Source: Bacteroidota bacterium
Lineage (GTDB): Bacteria; Bacteroidota; Bacteroidia; Chitinophagales; Chitinophagaceae
Assembly (NCBI GenBank): GCA_025361325.1
Contig: JANYAL010000061.1
Location: 1-23,206, forward strand
Direction of reading: 5' to 3'
DNA: 23,206 nt
The notes beneath the pieces were generated by a model. The model did not search any database, had not been told where the DNA came from, and saw only the letters and a program-made list of their open reading frames with translations. The position numbers were made by a program, and so were the translations under genes. The first letter of the stretch is position 1. The number at the start of each line of letters is the position of its first letter. This document shows positions 1 through 7,859 of this stretch, one piece after another.

Positions 1-162
1 TATAATAAATTTATATAAAGTCAACACTTTCCAACCAAAATCGAGGTTAAAAGGGCTGCAACCTAATTGAACAAAGGGGTACACTACAATATCAGTTGCT
101 ACAAACCCAAGGGTAGTACTCCATATTTTATACAGCGAAAAAGCCAAAAGGGGAACATACAT
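1..162 (-). CDS. Partial hydrophobic ORF running off the left edge (doubtful)
   Basis: A reading frame of 54 codons starts with ATG at 162 and stays open to base 1. An in-frame TAA lies six codons upstream, and a GGAGA stretch lies just before the ATG. The predicted peptide (MYVPLLAFSLYK...) is rich in hydrophobic and aromatic residues, so it could be the N-terminus of a membrane or exported protein. No family is recognised. It lies downstream of the priming operon, behind decayed sequence, and may itself be a relic or a chance frame. Confidence 0.25.
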   Translation of the reverse strand, partial: MYVPLLAFSLYKIWSTTLGFVATDIVVYPFVQLGCSPFNLDFGWKVLTLYKFII

Positions 163-187
163 TTTTCTCCATATTTTTTAGGTGTCA

Positions 188-340
188 TTAATAAATTCCA
201 GCAATCCAACATAACTCATTAAATGAATCCCTATCACAGTAATCATATTGGAAAACGACTTCTTCGTCGCCGCCTTCTTTCTGATTAGAACCAATTGTAC
301 CTAAGGCATCAATACAAATAAACCTGCATTTTAATGGCGT
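188..340 (-). pseudogene. Relic of the 3' end of an unknown gene
   Basis: A 50-codon stretch is open on the minus strand between a TAA at 341-343 and tandem stops at 188-190 and 185-187. It contains no ATG, GTG or TTG in frame. The predicted sequence is not what AT-rich noise usually gives: it reads CIDALGTIGSNQKEGGDEE and later DRDSFNELCWIAGIY, with many Asp, Glu, Gly, Cys and Trp. This looks like the C-terminus of a protein whose 5' part is gone. IS21-like repeats lie about 90 nt upstream (430-470), so truncation by an insertion sequence is a possible cause. The family is not recognised. Confidence 0.3.
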
Positions 341-429
341 TTAAACTTTCTCCCTAAAAGAATAAATAAACAGCTCTTTTTAAAAATGAAAAGTAACCCA
401 TTTTAAAGAACTAGAACATTAAACTATAG

Positions 430-470
430 TGGTCAGTTTGCACCGAAAGAGGGTGATCAGTATAGCCAAA
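430..470. repeat. Two direct repeats resembling an IS21-family end
   Basis: TGGTCAGTTTGCACCGAAA (430-448) and TGATCAGTATAGCCAAA (454-470) are imperfect direct repeats 24 nt apart. From memory, multiple TGRTCAGTTTG-CCGGA type repeats mark the ends of IS21-family elements in Bacteroidota. No transposase gene is present beside them, so this would be a degenerate leftover end. The assignment rests on pattern memory only. Confidence 0.3.
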
Positions 471-516
471 TTTTATAATAGTTCTAACGAACTTCCCATT
501 TTATACAGATTTTATA

Positions 517-556
517 ATATTTTAGCCGGAAATTAGTAAGTATAATACTAAAATAT
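517..556 (-). terminator. AT-rich hairpin just downstream of the MerR-type gene
   Basis: ATATTTTAG (517-525) and CTAAAATAT (548-556) form a perfect 9-bp inverted repeat with a 22-nt loop. It begins about 10 nt past the regulator's stop codon on the minus strand. There is no U-run after the stem and the stem is AT-rich. It is therefore a weak terminator or 3'-end stabiliser candidate at best. Confidence 0.25.
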
Positions 557-566
557 CAAAATCATC

Positions 567-1445
567 TCACAAACTTGAAACAAAGTCAATTACTTCAGAA
601 TAAGACCTTTTAAAATTGACAGAGTCATAGATCGTCTTTTGAAAATTATTCGTAACCTGGCCCGATATGACTAGTGGAGTGTATTTGAATATCTTCATTA
701 CTTGATAAAGGAATTTTTCAAAATTGAATTTTTGAGAAACAGTCGTTAAGTGACAATAAAGATAATCCGGTTTTTTCAATTTAGCAATATATTCAACATC
801 CTTCAAAGGAATACTACAACCAAGATAAATAGTGTTTATACCACGGCTTTTAAGCAGATATTGCATAAACAACAATCCTAACTCATGGTATTCCCCTTCC
901 GGAAGAAACAGTAAAACTGTTTTATTTACAATAACTGAGCTCAAGACAGTTTCAATACCAACGATCAATTTTTGACGTATTATATTGGTAACTAAGTGTT
1001 CTTGCGCAGGGTTAACATGGTTGGTCAACCAGAGTATACCTACCCTTTCCAAAAAGGGGAAAATGATCTGCGTAATTGTTCGCTCTATACCTTTTGACCC
1101 AATATAACCATTGAGTAATAATTCAAATTTTTCCAGGTCAAGATCAACCATAAATTGTATCATCTCATTCACTATCCTTTCCTGCTTAGCCTGAGCCTGA
1201 TTCAGTAAAAGTATCTTTTCTACTATTTCTCCCTCTTTCATTTTATCTATATGAGATATTTTGAAGCCGTACTTATTTAGTAAAGCAACATTCAATAAAC
1301 GTTTCAATTCATAATTGTTGTAAAAGCGGATATTTGTATCTGTACGTGAGGGTTTTAGAAAAGAATAACGCTGTTCCCAAATACGAATGGTATGGGCTTT
1401 TATTCCTGATAAATTTTCAAGGTCTTTAATAGTAAAAGGATGCAT
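567..1445 (-). CDS. MerR-family regulator with cobalamin-binding (CarH/LitR-like) domains
   Basis: This is a DNA-binding transcription factor of the CarH/LitR type (292 aa). Residues about 4-70 are a MerR winged-helix domain (IKAHTIRIWEQRY, then RFYNNYELKRLL). Residues about 85-165 match the B12-binding four-helix cap, with the W-x9-EH signature conserved (W139, E149, H150). Residues about 175-292 form a Rossmann-like cobalamin domain with the ExHxxG motif (E185, H187, G190) that supplies the lower axial histidine. In characterised relatives, adenosylcobalamin makes the tetramer bind DNA in the dark and light releases it. All cobalamin-contacting signature residues are present, so B12 and possibly light sensing is a fair inference. 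The target is unknown. It is the last gene of the priming operon, 80 nt after the sugar transferase, so it may control this locus. Confidence 0.88.
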   Translation of the reverse strand: MHPFTIKDLENLSGIKAHTIRIWEQRYSFLKPSRTDTNIRFYNNYELKRLLNVALLNKYGFKISHIDKMKEGEIVEKILLLNQAQAKQERIVNEMIQFMVDLDLEKFELLLNGYIGSKGIERTITQIIFPFLERVGILWLTNHVNPAQEHLVTNIIRQKLIVGIETVLSSVIVNKTVLLFLPEGEYHELGLLFMQYLLKSRGINTIYLGCSIPLKDVEYIAKLKKPDYLYCHLTTVSQKFNFEKFLYQVMKIFKYTPLVISGQVTNNFQKTIYDSVNFKRSYSEVIDFVSSL

Positions 1446-1525
1446 CTTTACACATTTTTATTTTATATAACAATAATAAAATTAATTTGTTCAGAGATAA
1501 ACAAATAATATATTGTTTTTACCCC

Positions 1526-2182
1526 TTAAAATGGTTTGGGAGGGAGTTTTCTAAAAAACCGATACACTAGTGTATTACTTGGAAAAAATATTGTCCATGC
1601 TGTAAGGAAAATAATCTTGAAATCGATAAAAAAGGAAGCATGTTGCTGATACCATAATTCCAATACCCACTTATAAGAAAAAATGGCAGTATACATTGCC
1701 TTCGGGTCTGTAGAGTTTGAAATAATCTTTTCTTCATCCCTGAAAATTAAGGAGCCAATACCTGTCAGTCCCGGTTTGCAGTTATAAATAACTTCCTGAA
1801 CAGATTCTGGGTATTGTTTAAAACTAACATTCATCAAGGGCCGTGGGCCAACAATACTCATATCCCCTTTGAATACATTGATGATCTGGGGAATCTCATT
1901 CAACTTTGTCATTCGTAATATCTTTCCAAATTTAGTGACACGGGGGTCATCTCTAAGGATAATTTCCCTATTTCCAATATTCGGACTTTCTTTCAACATG
2001 CTTGCAAACTTCCATATATTGAAAAACCTATTCCTATAGCCCACTCTTTTCTGAACAAAAAAGACCTGATTTTCTCCTGTAAGCAATAATACAATGATTA
2101 CAATAACCAGTACAGGTGAAAGAATGACAAGAGCAATACCTGCAATTAAGATATCAGTTATTCGTTTGACAATTTTATACAT
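1526..2182 (-). CDS. Initiating sugar-1-phosphate transferase (PglC/EpsL/WcaJ-C family)
   Basis: This is a monotopic phosphoglycosyltransferase that would move a sugar-1-phosphate from a nucleotide sugar to undecaprenyl phosphate, the first membrane step of glycan assembly. After KRITD comes one N-terminal hydrophobic segment (ILIAGIALVILSPVLVIVII). The catalytic region follows: KRVG, DDPRVTKFGKILRMTKLNEI, PQIINVFKGDMSIVGPRP, and KPGLTGIGSL. It lacks the extra N-terminal membrane domain of full-length WcaJ, so it is the short PglC type. I chose the ATG at 2182 because family members usually begin M-Y-K-x-x-K-R directly before the membrane segment. A TTG at 2236 would add 18 residues (236 aa) without any recognisable domain. 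It is the fifth gene of its operon, 84 nt after the aminotransferase. Confidence 0.9.
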   Translation of the reverse strand: MYKIVKRITDILIAGIALVILSPVLVIVIIVLLLTGENQVFFVQKRVGYRNRFFNIWKFASMLKESPNIGNREIILRDDPRVTKFGKILRMTKLNEIPQIINVFKGDMSIVGPRPLMNVSFKQYPESVQEVIYNCKPGLTGIGSLIFRDEEKIISNSTDPKAMYTAIFSYKWVLELWYQQHASFFIDFKIIFLTAWTIFFPSNTLVYRFFRKLPPKPF

Positions 2183-2266
2183 TTTCCCGACTGGTTTCTT
2201 GTGGCGCCAAATAGACGATATATCTAAATTCACCAAACTTTGCTGTACTGTTATAAAGAATAGTAA

Positions 2267-3397
2267 TCAGTATAATTCTTTAATCTTATCACAAACAGAT
2301 TTTATTTGGCTGTTGGTGATATTCGTAGAACAGGGGATACTTAAACAATGCCGGTATACATAATCTGAACAATTCCTTTTATGATAAAATTTATTGCCAC
2401 TGAACATTTTTAATTGATTCATAGGTACCCAAAAAGGACGACTTTGCATGCGATTACTGTTTAATAACTCTAGCAAGGCCTTTTGTTTCACTGTAAGTAT
2501 AGTTGGTAGCCACCAGTTGGGCCTAACACCAGGAGTTATTTTTTGGAAACTAATGTCCCCAACACCTTCCAATTCACTTTTATACAATGTGATAATCTCA
2601 TGTTTTCGTATAATGAAACCATGTAATAATTCCATTTGTGCAACTCCCATGGCTGCTGAAATATTTACGAGCCGGTAATTATACCCTATTTCATCATGAA
2701 CGTATTCAAAAGAATCACTTTTTGCCTGTGTTGTCAAATGCTTTGCTCTTTTTGCCAATTGCTCATCATCCGTTACAATCATTCCACCCCCTCCAGTTGT
2801 AATAATTTTATTACCATTGTAGCTGAAAGTTCCTAATAGGCCAAAGCTCCCTGCATGTTTATCATTATAATATGAGCCTAGAGCCTCAGTGCTATCTTCA
2901 ACCACAATCAGTTTATGCTTTTGGGCCAACATCATCAATCTTTCCATGTCGCACATATTACCTAAAACATGAACAGGCATAATTACTGGAATTCTTCTTC
3001 CATCGTTTTTGCAATGACAAACACCATTACGTTGCTCTGTATCTTTGCTCAAAAATTCTTCCAATAGGTCCAGATCCATTTGCCAGGTTTGCGGGTCAGT
3101 ATCAATTAGTATTGGCTCTGCACCGGTATATCGGATGGAATTGCATGTAGCAATAAAAGTTATATTAGATGTAATTACATAGTCAAAACTGTTTACACCA
3201 AGCATCACCAGGCAAGTATGCAAAGCGGTTGTCCCGCTGCTTGTGGCAACTCCAAAACGGGTCCTTGTAAAAGCTGCGGTCATCTTTTCAAACTGATCCA
3301 CATAAGTACCTACACTGCTTACCCATCCAGTATTCAGACAATCCTTTATGTATTTCCATTCATTTCCAGCTATATTTGGGCCACTTAGAAGTAACAT
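2267..3397 (-). CDS. DegT/DnrJ/EryC1/StrS-type sugar aminotransferase, LegC/PglE-like
   Basis: This is a PLP-dependent aminotransferase acting on a nucleotide-linked keto-sugar, normally a 4-keto-6-deoxy hexose made by a 4,6-dehydratase. The N-terminus (PNIAGNEWKYIKDCLNTGWV, then SSVG) is characteristic of the LegC group. Other markers are SSGTTALH (54-60), VEDSTEALGS (166-175), the Schiff-base lysine K197 in SYNGNKIITTGGGG, and the GYNYRLVNISAAMG segment (238-251). Its 376 aa is normal for the family. It lies between the SDR gene and the priming transferase, with the NeuD-like acyltransferase two genes upstream. That arrangement is the PglC-PglD-PglE or EpsL-M-N combination used for bacillosamine-like sugars. 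The exact sugar cannot be told from sequence. Confidence 0.9.
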   Translation of the reverse strand: MLLLSGPNIAGNEWKYIKDCLNTGWVSSVGTYVDQFEKMTAAFTRTRFGVATSSGTTALHTCLVMLGVNSFDYVITSNITFIATCNSIRYTGAEPILIDTDPQTWQMDLDLLEEFLSKDTEQRNGVCHCKNDGRRIPVIMPVHVLGNMCDMERLMMLAQKHKLIVVEDSTEALGSYYNDKHAGSFGLLGTFSYNGNKIITTGGGGMIVTDDEQLAKRAKHLTTQAKSDSFEYVHDEIGYNYRLVNISAAMGVAQMELLHGFIIRKHEIITLYKSELEGVGDISFQKITPGVRPNWWLPTILTVKQKALLELLNSNRMQSRPFWVPMNQLKMFSGNKFYHKRNCSDYVYRHCLSIPCSTNITNSQIKSVCDKIKELY

Positions 3398-3503
3398 CTG
3401 TTAAATGAATTATAAATAAAGAATCCGAATAACTCCTGCAATTGAGCAAAAAAAGATCTGCCAATTTTACATATTAGTTCGGATTGCGTGATTGAATTAA
3501 ACA

Positions 3504-4475
3504 TTAAATATTCTTGAATTTTTGACCAAAGGGATCAGTAATAATACCAGTTTTTAACAAAGAATATATTTCTCTAATACCATGAGGAACTTTTTTGGTT
3601 ATTGTAAAACCCAATTGAGCATGTATTTTATCAAAATTTACCCGGTAATCCCTGGGATCTTCTAAACTTTCAACAAAATGAACTCTTACTTTTGGCACCA
3701 CCTTGCAAACTTCTTCTATGATCATTCCCTTAGTATAATTTTCCTCGGTGCTTCCTACATTATAAACATTTGACCTAACCATTTCTTCAGGACTTTCCAG
3801 GACCAGGACTATCGATCTTGCTAGGTCATCCACATGGCAATATGGGCGCCAGAACTGCTGCCCCCATATTTCCTGTTCACCATACACAACAGCATTACGT
3901 GTAAATTCATTTACGGTAAGATCAAACCTGATACGTGGAGAAAAGCCATATACCGTACTAAAACGAAGGATTGTACTGCACATATCAGTATCTCTTCGTT
4001 CTTCATGTAAGTATTTTTCAAATTTAACTTTCAATTCTGCATATAATGAAACCGGATAAAGTGGAGAAGTCTCTTCAACAAAAGAGTCCGGATCAGACAT
4101 TTTACCATAATTACTACAAGTACTAGCAAAAACAAAACGTTTTACCCCTGCTTTTTCTGCGGCTTCAAACAAGGCAACACTTCCGTTCCAGTTCGTTGCA
4201 TATGCTTCTTCGCTGAATTTTTTACATGCCGGATCACCAACTACTGCTGCGAGGTGAGCAATGCCGGTTATACCCTCTAAGGCTAGGGAAACTGAAGATG
4301 GATCATTTATGTTACCTTTAAAAAATTCAAAATGCTGATTTAACAAGACATCATACAATGGCTCACCTCCAAATTTCAGTGAATCCAAAACCCTGACTTC
4401 ATACCCTTTATTCAATAACTGACGGACCAAGACCGACCCAATATATCCTGCTCCACCGGTTACCAAAATTTTCAT
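3504..4475 (-). CDS. NAD-dependent epimerase/dehydratase family (extended SDR) enzyme
   Basis: This is a sugar-nucleotide-modifying enzyme with a Rossmann NAD(P) site at the N-terminus (MKILVTGGAGYIGS, TGxxGxxG at 6-12). The catalytic pair is Y145 and K149 in YAELK, preceded by ASTCSNYG (117-124). At 323 aa it is a typical extended SDR. It lacks the TDE motif of RmlB-type dehydratases and the signature of the large PglF-type dehydratases. An epimerase, reductase or similar activity is therefore more likely than 4,6-dehydration. It is the third gene of the operon, 45 nt after the acyltransferase and 106 nt before the aminotransferase. The substrate is unknown. Confidence 0.85.
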   Translation of the reverse strand: MKILVTGGAGYIGSVLVRQLLNKGYEVRVLDSLKFGGEPLYDVLLNQHFEFFKGNINDPSSVSLALEGITGIAHLAAVVGDPACKKFSEEAYATNWNGSVALFEAAEKAGVKRFVFASTCSNYGKMSDPDSFVEETSPLYPVSLYAELKVKFEKYLHEERRDTDMCSTILRFSTVYGFSPRIRFDLTVNEFTRNAVVYGEQEIWGQQFWRPYCHVDDLARSIVLVLESPEEMVRSNVYNVGSTEENYTKGMIIEEVCKVVPKVRVHFVESLEDPRDYRVNFDKIHAQLGFTITKKVPHGIREIYSLLKTGIITDPFGQKFKNI

Positions 4476-4520
4476 ATTTCTTTATTTATGTTTTAATAAA
4501 TCTGATGCCAACTTACGGAA

Positions 4521-5132
4521 TTAATACGGCTTTCCCGGATTACCGATGACCATAGCATAGTCAGGTACATTTTTCAGAACTACAGCACCTGCGCCTATGA
4601 TGACACCCTTCCCAATAGTTACACCCTGTTTTACCACCGCATTGGCACCTATAAAGGTTTTCTCGCCAATGGCCACATTACCACAAAGCACAGCACCAGG
4701 GCCAATATGAGCAAAATTATTAATAATATTTTCATGCTCAATAATGCAGCCAGTGTTGCAGATTACACCTGTACCAATTTTAGCAAGGGGATTGATGTTA
4801 ACACCGGCCGCTATCATGACAGACTGTTCTGCAATTTCAGCAGAATAATCAATATTTGATGAGGGATGAATGGCATTTTTTATGTGTATATTTTTTGACG
4901 AAAGCATATTGTAACTTTTGCTGCGAATTTCATTATCGCCTATTGCAATAAAGCATCCCTGCTGTTGGAGGACTTGTTGTGCAGATTTTGATTCATCCGA
5001 TCCAAAATATTGAAGTTGAAAAGGATTAAATGCTTTTTCTATTTTATCACAATAGCCAGTCACAGATATTCCAGCAACCTTAAATATCCCATAAACAACA
5101 TAAGCATGCCCGGAGTATCCGATTAAGATCAT
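4521..5132 (-). CDS. PglD/NeuD-family sugar O/N-acyltransferase
   Basis: This is an acetyl-CoA-dependent acyltransferase of the left-handed beta-helix type (203 aa). Residues 1-75 form the small nucleotide-sugar-binding domain (ILIGYSGHA, FIAIGDNEIR). From about residue 85 on there are hexapeptide repeats: HPSSNID, INPLAKIGTGVICNTGCIIE, GAVLCGNVAIGEKTFIGANA, VTIGKGVIIGAGAVV, and a terminal VIGNPGKP. H133 in IIEHE fits the catalytic base of PglD, and H142 in AHIGPG fits the second conserved histidine. With the LegC-like aminotransferase nearby, N-acetylation of a 4-amino-4,6-dideoxy sugar is the likely job. It starts 17 nt after the GT4 stop codon. The first glycine-rich loop is GYSGHA where many homologues have GxGGHA. 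Confidence 0.88.
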   Translation of the reverse strand: MILIGYSGHAYVVYGIFKVAGISVTGYCDKIEKAFNPFQLQYFGSDESKSAQQVLQQQGCFIAIGDNEIRSKSYNMLSSKNIHIKNAIHPSSNIDYSAEIAEQSVMIAAGVNINPLAKIGTGVICNTGCIIEHENIINNFAHIGPGAVLCGNVAIGEKTFIGANAVVKQGVTIGKGVIIGAGAVVLKNVPDYAMVIGNPGKPY

Positions 5133-5149
5133 TTGGTTAAAATATTTAT

Positions 5150-6319
5150 CTAATTTAGCAACGCTTTATAAGCTTCAAACAATTTCTTCCAGGTATTTTC
5201 ACGTCGAAATTCAGAAATTACCAGCTGCCTAAGTCGAACGGCTCGATCTTTAGTTAATTGGGGTTCCGCAATGGCCCGTTCAATTACACTCCGCATCTGC
5301 TGCTCATTACCACAGTCAAATAGTGACCCGGTTTCGTTTTCCGTTACAATATCAACATTTCCCGCAATACGACTGCATATTACCGGTAATCCCATTGCCC
5401 CCGCCTGTAACAATACATTAGGAAATCCTTCTCGGTGAGATGGAAAAATAAAAAGATCGGCAAGGAACATATAATATTCAACATCATCTGTCCAGTTAAT
5501 GTGAATTATAGCTGGATTGGACTCAATTTCCATGATCGTCGCTGCTGGTAAGGGGTCCAGGGTATCTTCGAAATTTCCCACCAAAATAAGTCTAAGCAAA
5601 TGGTATGTTTGCTGCATTGTCCTAAAAGCATTTACCAGTTCAACAATTCCTTTGTCAGTTACAAGTCGACCGATAAAGAGTAGGTATTGATTAACGGAAG
5701 AATAATGCAAGGCTTTCTGGGCATCTTTGATCAGTTTATTGTTCAAGCCTGATCTGTCGAAATGATATATATCAATACCATTCGTTGAACCCTTGCCAAT
5801 CACTTTGAGTTTTTTAGGATCTGCCAGATGGTGACTATAGATATATTTCAGGAGTGAATTGCTGTTTGGCCATACATGGTTTGCAGATGCGGCTGTTAGC
5901 TTTTCAATGAATTTCAATAAATGGTATTTGAATCCCTTTTCTACCATCATCGGAAGGCCAGCAATGGTGTGGATCCTGATCTTAACCTTACAAAATCTGG
6001 CAGCCAGCATTCCCAATAACCCAGCTTTAGGGGTATGGGTATGAACAATGTCTGGCCTTTCCTGTCTGAATATGCGTATAAGTTGAAAAAGACAATAAAG
6101 GTCTTGCAATGGAGTAATTCTCCTCGTCATTGGTACAACGATATGCCTGCAGTCTTCGTTTTTGATAACTTCAGCACGTTCTTTCCCATCAGCACTTATC
6201 ATCAGAACATCAAACCCATTGTTTTTCATAAATCGCATCTGCCCGGGCAGTAAATACCTTAGTGCCATGGGCACTGTTGTGATACGAACAAGTTTTTTAT
6301 TGATTACTGGATCAAACAA
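5150..6319 (-). CDS. Glycosyltransferase family 4, PglA-like
   Basis: This is a retaining GT-B glycosyltransferase of 389 aa that probably adds the second sugar to the lipid-linked primer. Visible markers are the N-terminal acceptor domain with DIVHTHTPKAGLLGMLAA (90-107) and the donor domain with LLFIGRLVTDKGIVELVNAF (213-232), DLFIFPSHREGFPNVLLQAG (288-307) and LPVICS. The usual E-x7-E pair is E297 with Q305, a substitution that, from memory, is common in PglA-like members and not a sign of decay. It is the first gene of the operon and has a strong Bacteroidota promoter upstream. Being grouped with PglC-, PglD- and PglE-like genes supports a role right after priming. Confidence 0.9.
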   Translation of the reverse strand: MFDPVINKKLVRITTVPMALRYLLPGQMRFMKNNGFDVLMISADGKERAEVIKNEDCRHIVVPMTRRITPLQDLYCLFQLIRIFRQERPDIVHTHTPKAGLLGMLAARFCKVKIRIHTIAGLPMMVEKGFKYHLLKFIEKLTAASANHVWPNSNSLLKYIYSHHLADPKKLKVIGKGSTNGIDIYHFDRSGLNNKLIKDAQKALHYSSVNQYLLFIGRLVTDKGIVELVNAFRTMQQTYHLLRLILVGNFEDTLDPLPAATIMEIESNPAIIHINWTDDVEYYMFLADLFIFPSHREGFPNVLLQAGAMGLPVICSRIAGNVDIVTENETGSLFDCGNEQQMRSVIERAIAEPQLTKDRAVRLRQLVISEFRRENTWKKLFEAYKALLN

Positions 6320-6365
6320 GTAAACAAATTAATGATGAAAAAGATTATTTTTCTTTTTGCTTAGT

Positions 6366-6396
6366 CAAAAATAAGTTCAAATTATTGAAAGCCAAA
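6366..6396 (-). promoter_or_regulatory. Bacteroidota-type promoter for the priming operon
   Basis: Read on the minus strand, TTTG (6396-6393), a 19-nt spacer and TATTTTTG (6373-6366) match the Bacteroidota sigma-ABfr consensus TTTG / TAnnTTTG with standard spacing. The -7 element lies 47 nt before the ATG of the GT4 gene at 6319, leaving a short leader of about 40 nt. This is the best promoter match found in the window. Confidence 0.55.
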
Positions 6397-6417
6397 TTAG
6401 AATTTAAGATAAATTTG
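6385..6417 (+). promoter_or_regulatory. Candidate divergent promoter for the plus-strand membrane gene
   Basis: TAAATTTG at 6410-6417 is a full match to the TAnnTTTG -7 element. A TTG at 6385-6387 could be the -33 element, but the spacer is 22 nt, longer than ideal. It lies 70 nt before the ATG at 6487 and overlaps the region of the opposing operon promoter, so the two genes may share regulation. Confidence 0.3.
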
Positions 6418-6486
6418 AGTGCTGAAAGTGTTAAATTGCCTAGAATTATCCCAGAAATGCAGAAAACCTTATTATAAAATCATCCA

Positions 6487-7818
6487 ATGGGAATTTTTGA
6501 AATCTTATTTTATCCGGTTTATCTGCTTTTATTCTATTTTTTTTTTAGTGCTAGGCGCAAAAGAATTGAAGATCCGGTATTAAAAATCTATCACAAAAGG
6601 GGATTTTGGATCAAAGCGTTAATGGTTATCCCTTTTGCTTATTTCAACTTCAGTTTATCACCTGGTGATTCTTATGTATTGTACCATGTAGAAGGTGCAA
6701 ATATTTATCATCTCATATTTAGAAGTTTATCAAATCTACATTGGCTTACGGGTTCGGGTGAAGAATATAACCAAAGCGGGTTATTAGCTGACACATGGAA
6801 TTTAGGATATTGCCGTGATCCCAATAATTTCATGATTGTTCGTGTAGTAGCTGTCTTATCATTTTTCACTTTTGGTAAATACCTAATAACCTGCCTGTTC
6901 TTTTCAATGATATCCTATTCAGGTGTTTGGAGGCTTTACCGGTTCTTTTATGAACAATATCCACATTTACACAAACAACTGGCTTATGCAATTCTATATT
7001 TACCTACGTTTGTATTCTGGAGTTCAGGTATATTAAAGGATCCCCTATGCACAGGTGCCATGGGGTGGCTGACATATGGGCTCTATCAGGCAGTTTATAT
7101 AAAAAAAGATTTCATAAAAGATGCCATTATTATTGTGTTTTCCGCGTATGTACTGATACTTCTGAAATCGTATATTCTTGTCTCCTATGCACCTTTTCTA
7201 TTATTATTCCTAATACTTAAAAATGTTAATCTGGTAAAAAACATTTTTTTTAGGCTCTCCATCGGACTTTCCTTAATGATAGGCATCATTTTGGGATTTA
7301 CCCAGATCATGAAGTCATTGCAATCTTCGGTTTCAAAATATGCGGGTGAAGGTTTTACAAAGACCATACAAACTTATCAAAAGAACTATGCTGATCAAGA
7401 TAGTTGGGCTGAATCAAATTTCTCATTGGGCGTAGAATTTGATGGATCGGTCACCAGCCTTCTTAAAATGGCACCTGCAGCTGTGGTGGCCACGTTATAT
7501 CGTCCTTACATATGGGAATCCAGGAAACTCTCCACACTTCTATCATCATTAGAAAGCTTTGCCATTATGCTTTTTACCTTAAAAGTATTATGGACATTAG
7601 GTTTAGGTAAATTTTTTAAGGCATTCAGAGATCCCGCTATTTTTTACTGCATTTCCTTCTCGCTGTTATTTGCTTTATTCGTAGGAGCCACTACTCCAAA
7701 CTTTGGGACACTGTGCAGGTATAAGATCCCCTGCATGCCATTCTACCTCGTTGCAATGATTCTAGCACTGAATCTGTACGGTAAAATAAAAAAACAGCCC
7801 GCCGGTGGGGCAGACTGA
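6487..7818 (+). CDS. Polytopic membrane protein of unknown function, copy 1 (polymerase or GT-C candidate)
   Basis: The product is a 443-aa integral membrane protein with roughly 10-12 hydrophobic segments and one longer polar loop (about 276-330). No known family is firmly recognised. It is a full-length paralogue of the product of 20552-21904. Shared motifs are PGDSYV (59-64), YLP with FWSSGILKD (171-185), LK-Y (226-229), LYRPYIWESRK (337-347) followed by LES, and NFGTLCRYKIPCMPFY (405-420). An acidic residue in the first external loop and a late RY-x-x-P-x-x-P-F-Y segment recall GT-C transferases or Wzy/EpsG-like polymerases, but this is inference. It is plus-strand, head-to-head with the priming operon and tail-to-tail (41 nt) with the GT2 gene. 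Confidence 0.8.
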   Translation: MGIFEILFYPVYLLLFYFFFSARRKRIEDPVLKIYHKRGFWIKALMVIPFAYFNFSLSPGDSYVLYHVEGANIYHLIFRSLSNLHWLTGSGEEYNQSGLLADTWNLGYCRDPNNFMIVRVVAVLSFFTFGKYLITCLFFSMISYSGVWRLYRFFYEQYPHLHKQLAYAILYLPTFVFWSSGILKDPLCTGAMGWLTYGLYQAVYIKKDFIKDAIIIVFSAYVLILLKSYILVSYAPFLLLFLILKNVNLVKNIFFRLSIGLSLMIGIILGFTQIMKSLQSSVSKYAGEGFTKTIQTYQKNYADQDSWAESNFSLGVEFDGSVTSLLKMAPAAVVATLYRPYIWESRKLSTLLSSLESFAIMLFTLKVLWTLGLGKFFKAFRDPAIFYCISFSLLFALFVGATTPNFGTLCRYKIPCMPFYLVAMILALNLYGKIKKQPAGGAD

Positions 7819-7859
7819 GTGTTTTCAGAGGGGTAATATTTTTTTATAAGCTATTTCAT

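Noticed and set aside
2183..2236. N-terminal extension of the sugar transferase from a TTG start
   Set aside because: The extra 18 residues match no part of the family, and the ATG at 2182 places the start directly before the membrane segment as in PglC-like proteins.
3422..3485. Inverted repeat AATCCGAA ... TTCGGATT between the SDR and aminotransferase genes
   Set aside because: The arms are 8 bp with a 48-nt loop and no T-run, too weak to call a terminator or attenuator.
7795..7822. Possible terminator at GCCCGCCGGTGGGGC at the end of the first membrane gene
   Set aside because: The stem is only 4 bp, it lies within the coding end, and no T-run follows directly.
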